In this document: positions 8,051 to 17,458 of the stretch, in pieces
How positions within the stretch are numbered: the first letter of the stretch is position 1
Layout of the letters: every line of letters begins with the position of its first letter
From: Oscillatoriales cyanobacterium
GTDB lineage: Bacteria > Cyanobacteriota > Cyanobacteriia > CACIAM-69d
Length of the DNA stretch: 64,000 nt
Direction of reading: 5' to 3'
Assembly (NCBI GenBank): GCA_004292515.1
Contig: RDXB01000057.1
Span: forward strand, 1 to 64,000
Translations under genes and position numbers: made by a program
Notes under the pieces: generated by a model
The model's input: only the letters and a program-made list of their open reading frames with translations
What the model was told of the DNA's origin: nothing
Database searches by the model: none

Positions 8051-10264
8051 TCAGTTGGAATTTGTTAGTGGGATCGTGGGTGTGTTCACTCCCGTCAGGG
8101 GCAGCTCGATCGTAAACTCAGCTCCCCCCTCGGGATGGTTCTTGGCAATCAAGGAACCACCGTGGGTTTCAACGATGATTTGGTGACTAATTGACAGGCC
8201 TAAGCCGGTTCCTTGACCAACGGGTTTGGTTGTAAAAAACGGATCAAAAATCTTAGGTAGTACAGCATCGGGAATCCCTAAGCCATTGTCACGAATGGTG
8301 ATGATGATTCGATCACCCTGCACTTGACTTCGTAGCCACAGGTGGGGATTGGTGTTGCCCCCCGAAGCATCGATCGTATCGATCGCATTACTAATAATTT
8401 GTAAAAAGACTTGGTTGATTTGAGCCGGATGGCAACGAATTAAGGGTAGTTCTGCCAAGTCGCGATGGATATTAAAACAAGATCGATAGGGCATTGGACT
8501 CAATCGATTTTGCAACACAACTAGAGTATTCTCTAGTCCTGAGTTCAAATCAACTAACTTGATTTCTGACTCATCTAGGCGTGCAAAGTCTCGAAGATTT
8601 TGAATGAGGTCGCGAATTCTAATCGCCCCATTTTCCATAGACTTGAGCAGCCTTGGAAAGTCTTTTTTGAGGAAGTCATAATCGATTTCTTCTCGCTTCT
8701 CTTGAATCATTTCCAGCAATTCAACTGAAAGCGAACCAACAGGAAGTTCATCAGGCAAATCACTAGGTAAATTGCTAGATGAATTGCTAGGTGAATCATT
8801 GGATAAGTTTGCAGATTTCTTGGCAGATTCTTTGCCAGAAGATTCTAGGGCTTGATAGCAGAGTTCTTGGAGATCAATTAGATCTTGAAAGTATGATTGA
8901 GCATGACCCAAGTTACCAAAAATAAAGCTAACAGGATTATTAATTTCATGGGCTAATCCTGCGACTAATTGCCCCAAGCTTGACATTTTTTCGATTTGAA
9001 TGAGTTGAATCTGGGTCTTTTTTAAATCGTCTAGGGCTTGTTGAAGTTCAGTGGTGCGATCTAAGACTCGTTGTTCTAGCTCTTCATTAGCTCGTCCGAG
9101 GGCGGCAAAGGACTCTCGCAAACGGTGAGCCATGTCTTGGAATGCACGGGATAGAATACCGATTTCGTTATGGGCTTGCTTGGATGTTAGATGCTCAATT
9201 TTGGTGGGCGAAGTCATCACCAGGGAGTTGCGATCGAGTTTGGCAATTTCGGTGGTTAATAACTGCAAGGGATAAAGGGCGCGATGGGCCCAGCGCCAAC
9301 TCAGCCAGCCAGCCGCCGCGCCAGAGATTAATGATCCGGCGATCATTTTCACTAGTAGATCTCGCAGGGGAGCATAGGCATCGGCGATCGGTAATTCTGC
9401 AACGACGCGCCAATTAATCGAGGGAATATCAGTGACTGTGCCCATCACGTCATGACGATTTAGTCCTTGATAGCGACTCACATCACCCGTCATTGATTTA
9501 CTCAGATGATTGGCTAAGTCCGTCTGGTCTAAGTTCAAGGGGGTGAATTGTTTAGGGTCGGCATTGCTGATCGTTAATACAACATTACGAGCATCAATTA
9601 GGTAGGTATAGCCGGCTTCTCCAGCCCAAGCATCACGCACAACTGAATCCAAAAAATCGAGATTGACGCGCGCTAGTAACACACCAACCACACGATCGGT
9701 GCGATCGCGAATGGGAACGCTGAAGGTGATGAGTCGTAGACGGCGATCGCCCATAGTTTCTAAGTCAACCCAACTGATATAGTCCTCTGCCCATTGATAG
9801 GCTCGCGAAAATGCAATGTTTTTACTTTGGTTGGTGAGGACTTCTTTGCGATAGGGCGAAACGTAGGTCACCGGATTGCCTGTCCGATCGAGGATGGCGA
9901 CTAATTCATAGGCAGAATCATGACGAATAAGGGCTTCGATCAATGACTTCTGCACATTGAGGGGTAATTCTGCTAATCCTGTGACGCGGGATAGGTAGCC
10001 TAGTTTGCGTTGAAAATCTTCTAAATAGGTATTAATTTGTTCGGAGATGGCACGCGATCGCGCGACTTGCAGTTGATTGAGCGTCTCGATTTGGACTTGT
10101 GTGCTGCTATAAGCCAAAATGCTGCCCACACCCAATGTGCCAACCACTGCTAGCAGCACCAGTGCCACCCGAATTTGCAGTGCCAAAGACATGGAAGACC
10201 AGGGGCGATTGGGTAAAAATCGCCTCAGTGGTTTTTTGATCCATGCTAAGGACTGCTTTATCAT
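8051..10264 (-). CDS. Cache-domain sensor histidine kinase
   Basis: A 737-residue protein from the ATG at 10264. A first membrane helix (VALVLLAVVGTLGVGSILAY) is followed by an extracytoplasmic double-Cache-like sensor with DRTGNPVTYVSPYRKE and DSVVRDAWAGEAGYTYLID. A second helix (MIAGSLISGAAAGWLSW) leads to a HAMP region and a coiled coil (EELEQRVLDRTTELQQALDD). The kinase core has the H-box LGQLVAGLAHEINNPVSF, an N-box QIISNAID, G1 DNGLGIPD and G2 GQGTGLGLSIS. The insertion of Ser/Asn-rich sequence between H- and N-boxes is typical of cyanobacterial hybrid-less kinases. It lies downstream of, and on the same strand as, a BMP-type binding protein gene with no permease nearby, which suggests that the binding protein may feed ligand information to this kinase. 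No response regulator is adjacent. Confidence 0.92.
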   Translation of the reverse strand: MIKQSLAWIKKPLRRFLPNRPWSSMSLALQIRVALVLLAVVGTLGVGSILAYSSTQVQIETLNQLQVARSRAISEQINTYLEDFQRKLGYLSRVTGLAELPLNVQKSLIEALIRHDSAYELVAILDRTGNPVTYVSPYRKEVLTNQSKNIAFSRAYQWAEDYISWVDLETMGDRRLRLITFSVPIRDRTDRVVGVLLARVNLDFLDSVVRDAWAGEAGYTYLIDARNVVLTISNADPKQFTPLNLDQTDLANHLSKSMTGDVSRYQGLNRHDVMGTVTDIPSINWRVVAELPIADAYAPLRDLLVKMIAGSLISGAAAGWLSWRWAHRALYPLQLLTTEIAKLDRNSLVMTSPTKIEHLTSKQAHNEIGILSRAFQDMAHRLRESFAALGRANEELEQRVLDRTTELQQALDDLKKTQIQLIQIEKMSSLGQLVAGLAHEINNPVSFIFGNLGHAQSYFQDLIDLQELCYQALESSGKESAKKSANLSNDSPSNSSSNLPSDLPDELPVGSLSVELLEMIQEKREEIDYDFLKKDFPRLLKSMENGAIRIRDLIQNLRDFARLDESEIKLVDLNSGLENTLVVLQNRLSPMPYRSCFNIHRDLAELPLIRCHPAQINQVFLQIISNAIDTIDASGGNTNPHLWLRSQVQGDRIIITIRDNGLGIPDAVLPKIFDPFFTTKPVGQGTGLGLSISHQIIVETHGGSLIAKNHPEGGAEFTIELPLTGVNTPTIPLTNSN

Positions 10265-10651
10265 GGTAAAAACTAGCGCCTGGGGTTCGTGATGAAGCAC
10301 AGACAATGGATGAGTCTATTGATTAATTGAATTGGATTGAATGAAGTGGATTGAGTTGAGCAAATTGGAGTTGAGCAAATTGGGTTGAGTTATTTACCTC
10401 AAACAAGTGGTATGTCGTCTCGGATATGCCATGCAGGGATTGCTTAGGTGAGCATTGCCCACCCTGCAAGCTACTACTTAGGTGGGCAATGCCCACCCTA
10501 CAAGCTACTACTACAAGCTACAAGCTGATCTGCTTATTCAGCGAGGTAAGGGCTATGGCTGGAATAGGATGAATTGGGTCAAATGACTGGGGTTGAATAG
10601 ATAGCGGCAAGGTTTGGATTTACTCACTGATGATGATTGCTAGGATGATTG
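10265..10651. other. Spacer with core copies of the GGTGGGCATTGCCCACC repeat
   Basis: Separates the histidine kinase from the upstream BMP gene. At 10445-10503 there are two adjacent palindromes, GTGAGCATTGCCCACC and GGTGGGCAATGCCCACC, each followed by CCTRCAAGCTACTAC. Before them, TTACCTCAAACAAGTGGTAT matches the end block of the same family. No gene is seen. If the kinase and BMP genes are co-transcribed, this repeat would lie within the mRNA. Confidence 0.65.
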
Positions 10652-11653
10652 CTAGCTTTTTAGGACATCGAGTTGACCACTTTGGATGCGATCGTGCATG
10701 TCTAGCAGGCGCTTTTCGAGATTGGCGCTGAGGTTGTTAGGTGGCAGCGCAAATTCTAGGACTTTCTCCGATAGACCAAACAAGTATTGACGACCCTCCC
10801 AACGTCCCCGGCGTGCTAATTTTGCACCGTGCAAAATTAATTGAGGAACATGAATTAATCCCTGGGCAATAATCAAATTAGGTGCTAGTTGGCGAGTGTC
10901 GGGCCCAAGGACAACCATGGGTAATTGACTGGATTTCCCGAGTTCAATAATGGCGGGATTATTAGTCCAGCAATTCATGGCAAGCAGGTCGATTTTTTGA
11001 TTGATCAGCTTTCGTGTCAGGGCGATCGCTTTGTTATGGTCATCAAAGCTGCCAACCCACTCAGTCTGCAACTGTACTGAGGGCGCAAATTCACGTAGGG
11101 CATTTTTAAAGGCCAAATTAAATTGCGTAATGGGTGGTGTGGGTACGCTGGTGACAAGGCCAACTTTTTTCACATTGGGTTGCAGGGCGGCGGCGGCTCC
11201 TAATAAATACCCCAGCTCGGAATTGCGATAGCCTAATGCACCAAAATTGCGATTGTTGCCGCTGTCGCTGGCCACAATTGCAAATCGAGTGCGGGGATAG
11301 CGAGCGGCAGCCTTGAGCATATCGTCGCGAAACGTGCCGCTGTGGCCAATGATGAATTGATAACCTTCTTTGGCAAAGCGATCGAGGGCTGATGGCAAGC
11401 TAGCGGGTAAGCCTCGGTTAATAAAGTCGATATAGGCGACTTGTGATCCCAGCTCACGCTCAATGAGTTGTAGTCCTTTGAATCCTTCATGACACCAATC
11501 GTCTGTGGTTACTCCCCGAGGAAATAGGATGGCTACCTTGAATAGGGACTGACTGACTCGACGCTTGGAATCGCTACGATCGGTGCAGTTACTGAGTGCC
11601 AGAGATCCGATCGCTGCACTCATGCCATAGGCAATTAATGCCCGTCTTCTCAT
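10652..11653 (-). CDS. BMP-family (Med-like) substrate-binding protein
   Basis: A 333-residue protein from the ATG at 11653 (MRRRALIAYG). The signal region has a hydrophobic core ending in LALSNC, so it is probably a lipoprotein, although the Asn before the cysteine is unusual for a lipobox. The mature part begins FKVAILFPRGVTTDDWCHEGFKGL and continues with GYQFIIGHSG, RFAIVASDSGNN and ELGYLLGAAAAL. This is the pattern of the basic membrane protein family (PF02608 type), periplasmic type 1 folds that bind purine nucleosides in ABC importers. No BMP-type permease or ATPase gene lies beside it. The next gene on the strand is a Cache histidine kinase, so a sensing role is possible. Confidence 0.85.
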   Translation of the reverse strand: MRRRALIAYGMSAAIGSLALSNCTDRSDSKRRVSQSLFKVAILFPRGVTTDDWCHEGFKGLQLIERELGSQVAYIDFINRGLPASLPSALDRFAKEGYQFIIGHSGTFRDDMLKAAARYPRTRFAIVASDSGNNRNFGALGYRNSELGYLLGAAAALQPNVKKVGLVTSVPTPPITQFNLAFKNALREFAPSVQLQTEWVGSFDDHNKAIALTRKLINQKIDLLAMNCWTNNPAIIELGKSSQLPMVVLGPDTRQLAPNLIIAQGLIHVPQLILHGAKLARRGRWEGRQYLFGLSEKVLEFALPPNNLSANLEKRLLDMHDRIQSGQLDVLKS

Positions 11654-11855
11654 AATGGGGTTGTGGCTAAAAGTGGACTTGGGGACTGCTAGAAAAGCGA
11701 AATGGCTAGAGAAGTGAAACTGGGTCGATGAGTTTACCAAATGGAAGCTATTCCAGTCATACCCCAGACCCCAGACCATGATGGGAACTAGGTTGTATGT
11801 ACGATAAATGGTGTAGCCCCAGATGACATTGCCAGAGTTGCTGTTGGCTACACAA

Positions 11856-13349
11856 CTAACTCAGCCGATGAATCCAAGACAGAATTTTTTGAGTTCTGGT
11901 TGAGAGTAGCGTTTTGCGATAAGCATCGGCGGCTTTTTTTATACATTCCGCTTGGGTGGGGTAGGGATGCACCACGGTTGCTAGTTGGCTCAGCCCCCAA
12001 CCCGCGGCCATCGCCACAGCAAGTTCACCAATCGTTTCGCCTGCGTGGGGGGCCACCAGAGTTGCTCCCACAATGCGATCGCGATCAGGCGCGAGCCAAA
12101 CCGACAAAAATCCCTGGTCAATCCCGTCAGTTTGGGCGCGATCGAGCTGATTGAGGGCAATTTTAATCACTCGTGGGTGCGATCGCGGATTGATCGTGGT
12201 GGAAGCTGAGGCCACATCCACCCAACCAATGCTGGCCACTTCTGGATCGGTGTAGGTGACACGGGGAATGGTGATCTGACTCCACCGAGATTTTCCCAGG
12301 CCAAAGGGCGAAAACAGGGCATTTTTGAGCACTAAGCGGGCTGCTGCGTCCGCTGCGTGGGTAAAACGCTCTAGGTTACACACGTCACCGGCAGCAAAAA
12401 TGCGTGGATTGTCGGTCTGCAAGTAGTCATTGACGGCCACACCCCGATCGCTGGTGCTGACCTGAGCGGCGGACAGGTTCAGGGTTTCCACATTGGGCGA
12501 TCGCCCCGCCGCCACTAAAATTTCATCCACCTCAATCGGTGCGCGATCGCGCACCCAGATGGTGCAGCCGCGATCGTGCCGTTCGATGCGCTCCACCTCG
12601 GCCCCCGTCACCACGCAAACCCCATCGCGTTCCAATGCAGCCTGAATGACGGCTCCCGCTTCCGGCACTTCGCGCGGCAACAGACCCGATCGCCGCTGAA
12701 TGATCGTCACGGCTGTGCCCAACCGTGCGAAGGCCTGGGCCAATTCGCAACCGATCGGGCCGCCCCCCAAAATCACCAAGCGATCAGGGCGATCGACCCA
12801 ATTAAACACCGTTTCATTGGTCACAAATCCTGCCGTTGCCAGCCCCGGAATTGACGGAACGGTGGGTCTGGCTCCGGTGGCGATCAAGGCTTTTTTAAAC
12901 CGCAAGGTTTGGCCGCCCACCGTCACCGTGTCTGGACTTTGGAACCGCCCATCGCCCAAAAACACATCCACACCTAAGCCCGTGAATCGGCTGGCCGAAT
13001 CATGCACCGCCAGGCGCGATCGTACCGCCCGCAACTGTTCCATGGCCGCCGAAAACCGATCGCCCGAGGGGTGGTGCATCGCAGCCTTCGCCGAAGCAAG
13101 CAGGCTTTTGGAGGGAACACAGCCCACGTTCAAGCAGTCGCCCCCCAGGTAATGGCGCTCAATCAATGCCACCTTTAGACCAATGCCCAACCCCGCCGCC
13201 CCCGCTGCCGCCACCAAACCGGCCGGGCCACCCCCAATCACCAACCAGTCATAGCAATCAGCCGCCGTTGGATTGACCCAAGCTTCGGGTGCAACGGCAG
13301 CTAACCAGTCCTGATTCCATCGATCATGTGGCGCATCTACTTGCGGCAT
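11856..13349 (-). CDS. FAD-dependent pyridine nucleotide-disulfide oxidoreductase (mercuric reductase-like)
   Basis: A 497-residue class I flavoprotein disulfide reductase. In order it has the FAD-binding motif VIGGGPAGLVAAAGAAGLG, the redox-active pair in GGDCLNVGCVPSKS, a second dinucleotide-binding motif (VILGGGPIGCELAQAFARLG), the FAD motif IFAAGDVC and a C-terminal dimerisation domain with HPYPTQAE. The dimerisation domain carries the His of the His-Glu pair. The cyanobacterial members are usually annotated mercuric-reductase-like, but there is no N-terminal HMA domain or C-terminal vicinal cysteine pair, so mercury reduction is unlikely. Dihydrolipoamide dehydrogenase is an alternative. 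The ATG at 13349 follows AAGGAGGT by about 11 bases, which decides the start against a GTG 13 codons upstream. Confidence 0.88.
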   Translation of the reverse strand: MPQVDAPHDRWNQDWLAAVAPEAWVNPTAADCYDWLVIGGGPAGLVAAAGAAGLGIGLKVALIERHYLGGDCLNVGCVPSKSLLASAKAAMHHPSGDRFSAAMEQLRAVRSRLAVHDSASRFTGLGVDVFLGDGRFQSPDTVTVGGQTLRFKKALIATGARPTVPSIPGLATAGFVTNETVFNWVDRPDRLVILGGGPIGCELAQAFARLGTAVTIIQRRSGLLPREVPEAGAVIQAALERDGVCVVTGAEVERIERHDRGCTIWVRDRAPIEVDEILVAAGRSPNVETLNLSAAQVSTSDRGVAVNDYLQTDNPRIFAAGDVCNLERFTHAADAAARLVLKNALFSPFGLGKSRWSQITIPRVTYTDPEVASIGWVDVASASTTINPRSHPRVIKIALNQLDRAQTDGIDQGFLSVWLAPDRDRIVGATLVAPHAGETIGELAVAMAAGWGLSQLATVVHPYPTQAECIKKAADAYRKTLLSTRTQKILSWIHRLS

Positions 13350-14117
13350 AGCAGCCCTTACCTCCTTACGCCTTGACACTTCAATCACTGGCTACGCGAT
13401 CTAAGCTAACCCTGACCTGCGATTCATGATGCCAAGTGCACTATAAATATTCCATAAACATTCCATAAATATTCCAGCTAAAACCTATTCCAGTTCTATG
13501 AATATGCTCCTGAAAATTGATGCGTATAAAGTGATGCTACGCATTGGTCACTGAGTAGCTATTTTGTCGGAAAAATCAGCGAGTATTTTATCTGCCAAAA
13601 TCAAATATTTAAACCAAGTATTTAAATTAAGTATTTAAAATAAATATCTACCAGAATCAATTTATTGGATTTGCTTTGTGAAAATTTGGATGGTTTAGGC
13701 GATCGCTTCAGGGATTAAGACCTGTCATCAACTGGTCTGCAACCCTGATTCCCCCGGGATGAGATTATGGGCAGCAAGCTGCTCAAGCATTTCCAGCTTT
13801 TACCTTGCTGAATCAGTACAGCAGCCTATAGGGTGGGCAAGGCTCACCGACTAACCGCTTCAGAGTATCTGCGATCTGACGTACCAAGCATTTGAGGTAA
13901 AGGCGGCATTAAGAACGGCATTGGGAACAGCCTTAGCCAGTCGGGTAATTGAAATTTTGAAGCATTGTCAAGTCTTGAGAAGCATTTAGTGCTATCAAGT
14001 TCTAGTAACCGATTAGGCACTGAATTCCCATCACTGTCCTCTCGTCGATCGCCTGACCTTCGACATCATTTTTTACGGGACTATCAGCCACCAAAATTTA
14101 CCAAAGTTGAGTTGTTT
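13350..14117. other. Divergent spacer with one family B repeat
   Basis: A 770-bp AT-rich leader between two divergent genes. It contains near-duplicated short blocks at 13445-13480 (ATTCCATAAACATTCCATAA), ATTTAAAT-rich sequence at 13600-13650 and a family B repeat at 13820-13903. No gene is supported. I looked for a cobalamin riboswitch in front of the adenosyltransferase gene and did not see one. Confidence 0.5.
13820..13903. repeat. Dispersed repeat, GGTGGGCATTGCCCACC family
   Basis: AGCAGCCTATAGGGTGGGC, then a damaged palindrome (AAGGCTCACC), then CTAACCGCTTCAGAGTATCT and ACGTACCAAGCATTTGAGGT. The order of blocks is the same as at 3691-3775. Confidence 0.7.
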
Positions 14118-14789
14118 ATGGATGCCGTAAATCGTACCTCAGAACCGGTAGAGTCTAAAAATGTCAGCGATCGCCCCCTCGATGATCGCCCCCTCGATCG
14201 CCTGCAAAAAATCAAAGCCGCCAAAGACGCTGCCCGTGCCAATCGTGAAGGCAACGAGCGAGGACTATATCTACTGTTTACGGGACTGGGTAAAGGCAAA
14301 ACCAGCAGTGCTATGAATTTAGTCTATCGGCACTTAGCCCATGACTTACCTGTGGCGGTGGTGCAATTTGTCAAAAACAATGAAGCCTTCCCCGATGGCG
14401 ATCGCCTGTTGTTAACTCGCTTGCAAACGGCTGGATTTCCTGTGGAAATTCAGACAATGGGCGGTGGCTTTACCTGGGAAACCCAAGATCCCGATCGCGA
14501 TCGGGCCATGGCCGCTGCCGCCTGGGAAACCGCAATCAAGCATATCCAAGATCCCGATATTTCCCTAGTAGTGCTTGATGAGCTGCATATTGCACTCAAA
14601 AATCAGCAACTGTCTCTAGAAACAGTGCAACAAGGCATTCAAAGTCGTCCCCATCATTGTCATGTGGCTAGCACCGGCCGCTATGCACCCCAGGCATTGA
14701 TTGATCTAGCAGATTTGGTCACTGAAATGACACGCATCAAACACCCGATCGCCCAAGGAATTCCCGCTCAACGCGGCATCGAGTTCTAA
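14118..14789 (+). CDS. cobO: Cob(I)yrinic acid a,c-diamide adenosyltransferase (CobO/BtuR family)
   Basis: A 223-residue protein that transfers the adenosyl group of ATP to reduced corrinoid in adenosylcobalamin synthesis or salvage. It has the family's N-terminal RGLYLLFTGLGKGKTSSAMN P-loop, AVVQFVKN, a central GGGFTWETQDPDRDR, VVLDELHIAL and STGRYAPQALIDLADLVTEM, in that order and spacing. The usual TGDGKGKT reads TGLGKGKT here. The ATG at 14118 gives a 40-residue charged extension before the core. A TTG frame opens at 13965 but is less likely. The gene stands alone, with no other corrin genes in this part of the window. Confidence 0.9.
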   Translation: MDAVNRTSEPVESKNVSDRPLDDRPLDRLQKIKAAKDAARANREGNERGLYLLFTGLGKGKTSSAMNLVYRHLAHDLPVAVVQFVKNNEAFPDGDRLLLTRLQTAGFPVEIQTMGGGFTWETQDPDRDRAMAAAAWETAIKHIQDPDISLVVLDELHIALKNQQLSLETVQQGIQSRPHHCHVASTGRYAPQALIDLADLVTEMTRIKHPIAQGIPAQRGIEF

Positions 14790-15265
14790 AATCCTCGGGA
14801 CTTATGCAAAAGCAAGGAGGTCACACAGGACAAGATGAGTCAATTTGGCAAGATGGACTGATGTCCACGGTCTAGTCTGTGGCATTGGCTGGGTGAGTTG
14901 TCTTTATATCAATCCCGAATTGGGTCAGTACGGGTTAATTGACTGTTGCACTTCCAGCCTTTACCTCAAACGATTGGTACATCAGATTGCAGATGCTATG
15001 AAGCTGTTAGTCGGTGGGCATTGCCCACCCTACAGGCTCCTTTAGGACGGGGAGGATGTCAATATTGCACTTATGACTCAACGACCGGGGGCTACAGCAA
15101 ATTGGCACAAGTTCAGGAAGTTGAAACACGTCCAAGCGATGTTGCTGGGAGTTGTCATCAGTCCTGTTAGAAAAGACGTTTAAGCCCCTTACTCCCTAGT
15201 AATCAAGTTGCGTAACCAATCAAAATAGGTTGCCAATCAAAATGGGTTAGTTGTGCTACTGCGAA
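14790..15265. other. Spacer with family B and partial family A repeats
   Basis: Convergent spacer of about 475 bp. It holds an inverted family B element (14954-15041) and a fragment resembling the right half of the GGGGCTTAAGCCCC family (about 15170-15230: GTTTAAGCCCCTTACTCCCTAGTAATCAAGTTGCGTAACC). I see no supported gene. Read on the plus strand, the two short frames here simply translate the repeat. Confidence 0.6.
14954..15041. repeat. Dispersed repeat, GGTGGGCATTGCCCACC family (inverted)
   Basis: This is the reverse complement of the 3691-3775 layout: CAGCCTTTACCTCAAACGAT, ACATCAGATTGCAGATGCTA, GAAGCTGTTAGTCGGTGGGC, ATTGCCCACCCTACAGGCTC. Confidence 0.75.
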
Positions 15266-15508
15266 TCAGTGCGAATCAGACTGTGTGGGCTGATTCAGAG
15301 ACCAGCGATATTCGATCGGCATGTGCTTGCGATCGCAGGTGGCTTCTAATTGTTTTTGAATTGCTAGGCCCCGGCGCAGCGTAGCCACCAATTCCTGGAG
15401 TTGGCGATGTTCTTCAGTGCCGCGATCAACCGATCGGGCAGTTTCGCGCTCTAGAAGTTGCAGCAGCAATTCGTAGTGAATGTGGGACGGTAGCGGCACA
15501 GGTTGCAT
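15266..15508 (-). CDS. Small conserved cyanobacterial protein (DUF5340-like)
   Basis: An 80-residue soluble protein. The opening LPSHIHYELLLQLLERET matches what I recall of the DUF5340 family of short cyanobacterial proteins, which start with 'PLPSxxHYELLLQLLERQ'. The middle is a predicted amphipathic helix (HRQLQELVATLRRGLAIQKQLE). No known function. The ATG at 15508 has AAGAAGGAG-like sequence upstream on the minus strand. It is convergent with the cobO-type gene across a repeat-rich spacer. Confidence 0.7.
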   Translation of the reverse strand: MQPVPLPSHIHYELLLQLLERETARSVDRGTEEHRQLQELVATLRRGLAIQKQLEATCDRKHMPIEYRWSLNQPTQSDSH

Positions 15509-16078
15509 AAAAGAAGGAGATCAGCGCGATCGGGCGAGTGAATAACAATTAGTCAAGAACGGGTAGTCAAGAACGGGTCATGTTCGCGAGCATCGGATGC
15601 GGCAATCACGGGCAATCACGATGCGAATCCAGCAGCCTTGACTTGGGGAGTGGCGATCGCAAGCTACAGTTGACGGGCTAGTCAATTTTGAGGCTAATCA
15701 GGCGCGTTCGGGCGGTTAATGGCTGGCCACCAAAGCCGTCACCCAGCGGCCCGCTGAGGCCAGTCTGTTGAACCGGCTGACTCGCAGCGATCGGCGGCCA
15801 CCCGTTGGCGCTGTGCGTATTGATACACCAATTTCGCCAAGATCGGTGGGTTTTCTGCGAACTTTTCGGCTAGCGGGCTGGATTAGACCGGCTGGATTAA
15901 ACCGGCTGAATTAGACCGGCTGGATTAAACCGGCTGAATTAGACCGGCTGAATTAAATCGAATCGTAACGAAGGTGATCGCAACGAAGGTGGTTGTATTG
16001 GCTTAGGGTCCACGAGAGAGTCCAGGCAACTTGGGTTGATGAGATGCATCTGGACAGACTGGCCAAGGAGCGGAGCAA
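15509..16078. other. Spacer with 14-bp tandem repeats and a short protein-like frame
   Basis: 570 bp between divergent genes. It contains a six-unit 14-bp array (15874-15957). Immediately beside the array, on the minus strand, a frame from 15882 to 15739 reads as a protein-like segment containing AEKFAENPPILAKLVYQYAQ, with no start codon. This may be the remnant of a small gene whose 5' end was replaced by the tandem repeat. Short direct repeats of ACGGGCAATCACG also occur near 15600. Confidence 0.45.
15874..15957. repeat. 14-bp tandem repeat array
   Basis: Six copies of CCGGCTGGATTAGA with alternating A/G at two positions (GGATTA/GAATTA, AGA/AAA). Confidence 0.9.
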
Positions 16079-16708
16079 ATGCAAGATTTCCTGCAATCAA
16101 TATTGATTTGGATTGAACACCTGGGTGCTTGGGGGGCGATCGTCTTTATCGCGGTCTATGGGGTGGCAACCGTGGCGCTGGTCCCAGGCTCCCTGTTGAC
16201 CTTGGGGGCCGGTGTGCTTTTTGGGTTGGGCTGGGGGTCTGTGCTGGTGTTTGTGGGGGCGACGGTGGGGGCGACGGCGGCATTTTTGGTGGGGCGCTAC
16301 GGCCTGCGGGATTGGGTGGCTCAACGCTGGATTGACGGAAATGATCGGTTCCAAACTGTTGATCGCGCGATCGCGCGGGAAGGATTCAAGATTGTTTTGT
16401 TGATGCGCCTCTCGCCCCTCTTCCCGTTCAATGCGCTGAATTATATGTTGGGTCTGACTCGGGTTTCGCTACGGGACTATGTGCTGGCCTCGATCGGAAT
16501 GCTGCCCGGAACGATCGCCTATGTCTACATTGGTGCATCCTTTCGCAGCTTGGCGACCTTGTTTGCCGGTTCAGCCGATCGTGCCAAAAGTCCCCTTGAA
16601 TGGCTCATCTTTGGGGCGGGGCTGCTGGCCACCCTTGGCGTAACCGTAGTCGTTACCCGCACGGCCCGAGCGGCCCTGGCCCGTGCCACAGAAGACTCAA
16701 TCTCGTAA
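16079..16708 (+). CDS. TVP38/TMEM64 (VTT domain) membrane protein
   Basis: A 209-residue integral membrane protein. The VTT/SNARE-associated domain is visible through GAWGAIVFIAVYGVATVALVPG, a glycine-rich reentrant stretch (LTLGAGVLFGLGWGSVLVFVGATVGATAAFLVGRYGLRDWV), the motif MRLSPLFPFNALNYMLGLTRVS and a final helix. These are the hallmarks of DedA/TVP38-type proteins, linked to lipid scrambling or flipping in membranes. The ATG at 16079 follows AAGGAG at good spacing. The next gene starts 40 bases downstream on the same strand and may be co-transcribed. Confidence 0.9.
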   Translation: MQDFLQSILIWIEHLGAWGAIVFIAVYGVATVALVPGSLLTLGAGVLFGLGWGSVLVFVGATVGATAAFLVGRYGLRDWVAQRWIDGNDRFQTVDRAIAREGFKIVLLMRLSPLFPFNALNYMLGLTRVSLRDYVLASIGMLPGTIAYVYIGASFRSLATLFAGSADRAKSPLEWLIFGAGLLATLGVTVVVTRTARAALARATEDSIS

Positions 16709-16747
16709 TCTATCGGGTGTTGTCGATCGCGCCTTTGCCCTTCGCCC

Positions 16748-17458
16748 ATGACCCTACTCAGAATTTGGATGGAGCCTGCTGCTTCTGAGCTGCCAGGGTC
16801 AATGCCAGGATCAATGCCAAGATCAAATTTATCTGGCTCGGCGATCGCTGTCGATCGACTCGTGGCGCTGGCCCGGGCCGCTGAGGGCGATCGCCGAGTG
16901 CTGGAACCCGTGACGATCGTGATCGGGGAAAACCAGCCCATTCCCAGCGCTGCCGAGGCGATCGACTGCCCCTTGAGCTTCGGGGTGTTGCAGGATAGTC
17001 GGTTCCCAGCCGATTGGCCGGCGCGATCGCTCTGGGAAACCTGCGCCGATGTGGAACTGTTGCGATCGCGCGTGGCCCGCGAACTCCAGTGGCCCACCAC
17101 CGATGGGGGCGATCGCTGGCTGCCGCTGGTGGTGACGGCGAAGGGGCCGCTCTACGCGGAGGCGATCGCCCGCGATCTAGATACCGGCAGCTTTGTGCAG
17201 CCCCACCACCTGTCCGATCGCGATCGCCAAACTGCCTACCGTCTGGCCTTTGAACTCCTCAGTTTGCTGAAGTTGCCCCCCGGCGTTTACCTGGTGCAGT
17301 GGGGCCAAGACGCGGCAGGTCAAACCCAGTTCGATCGGCTCTATCCCTTCCCGGCAGCCCCGGCGATCGCCAGCCTAGCCGTGCAAACCCCCGATTTGTT
17401 TGAGTGCCACCTGCGCGGTTTGTTAAGCCAGCCGTTACGAGAAGTCGCTATTCTATAG
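16748..17458 (+). CDS. Conserved hypothetical protein
   Basis: A 236-residue soluble protein that I do not assign to a family. Near the N-terminus it carries a short duplicated stretch (GSMPGSMPRS) encoded by GTCAATGCCAGGATCAATGCC. This looks like slippage and may mean that the true start is downstream. The core has a conserved-looking pattern (ELQWPTTDGGDRWLPLVVTAKGPLYAEAI, LPPGVYLVQWGQD), with no transmembrane segment and no catalytic motif that I recognise. It lies 40 bases after the TVP38 gene on the same strand, so the two may share a transcript. Confidence 0.7.
   Translation: MTLLRIWMEPAASELPGSMPGSMPRSNLSGSAIAVDRLVALARAAEGDRRVLEPVTIVIGENQPIPSAAEAIDCPLSFGVLQDSRFPADWPARSLWETCADVELLRSRVARELQWPTTDGGDRWLPLVVTAKGPLYAEAIARDLDTGSFVQPHHLSDRDRQTAYRLAFELLSLLKLPPGVYLVQWGQDAAGQTQFDRLYPFPAAPAIASLAVQTPDLFECHLRGLLSQPLREVAIL

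Noticed and set aside
13350..14117. Cobalamin riboswitch before the CobO-type gene
   Set aside because: I looked for the B12-box pattern and saw none; the structured part is a family B repeat.
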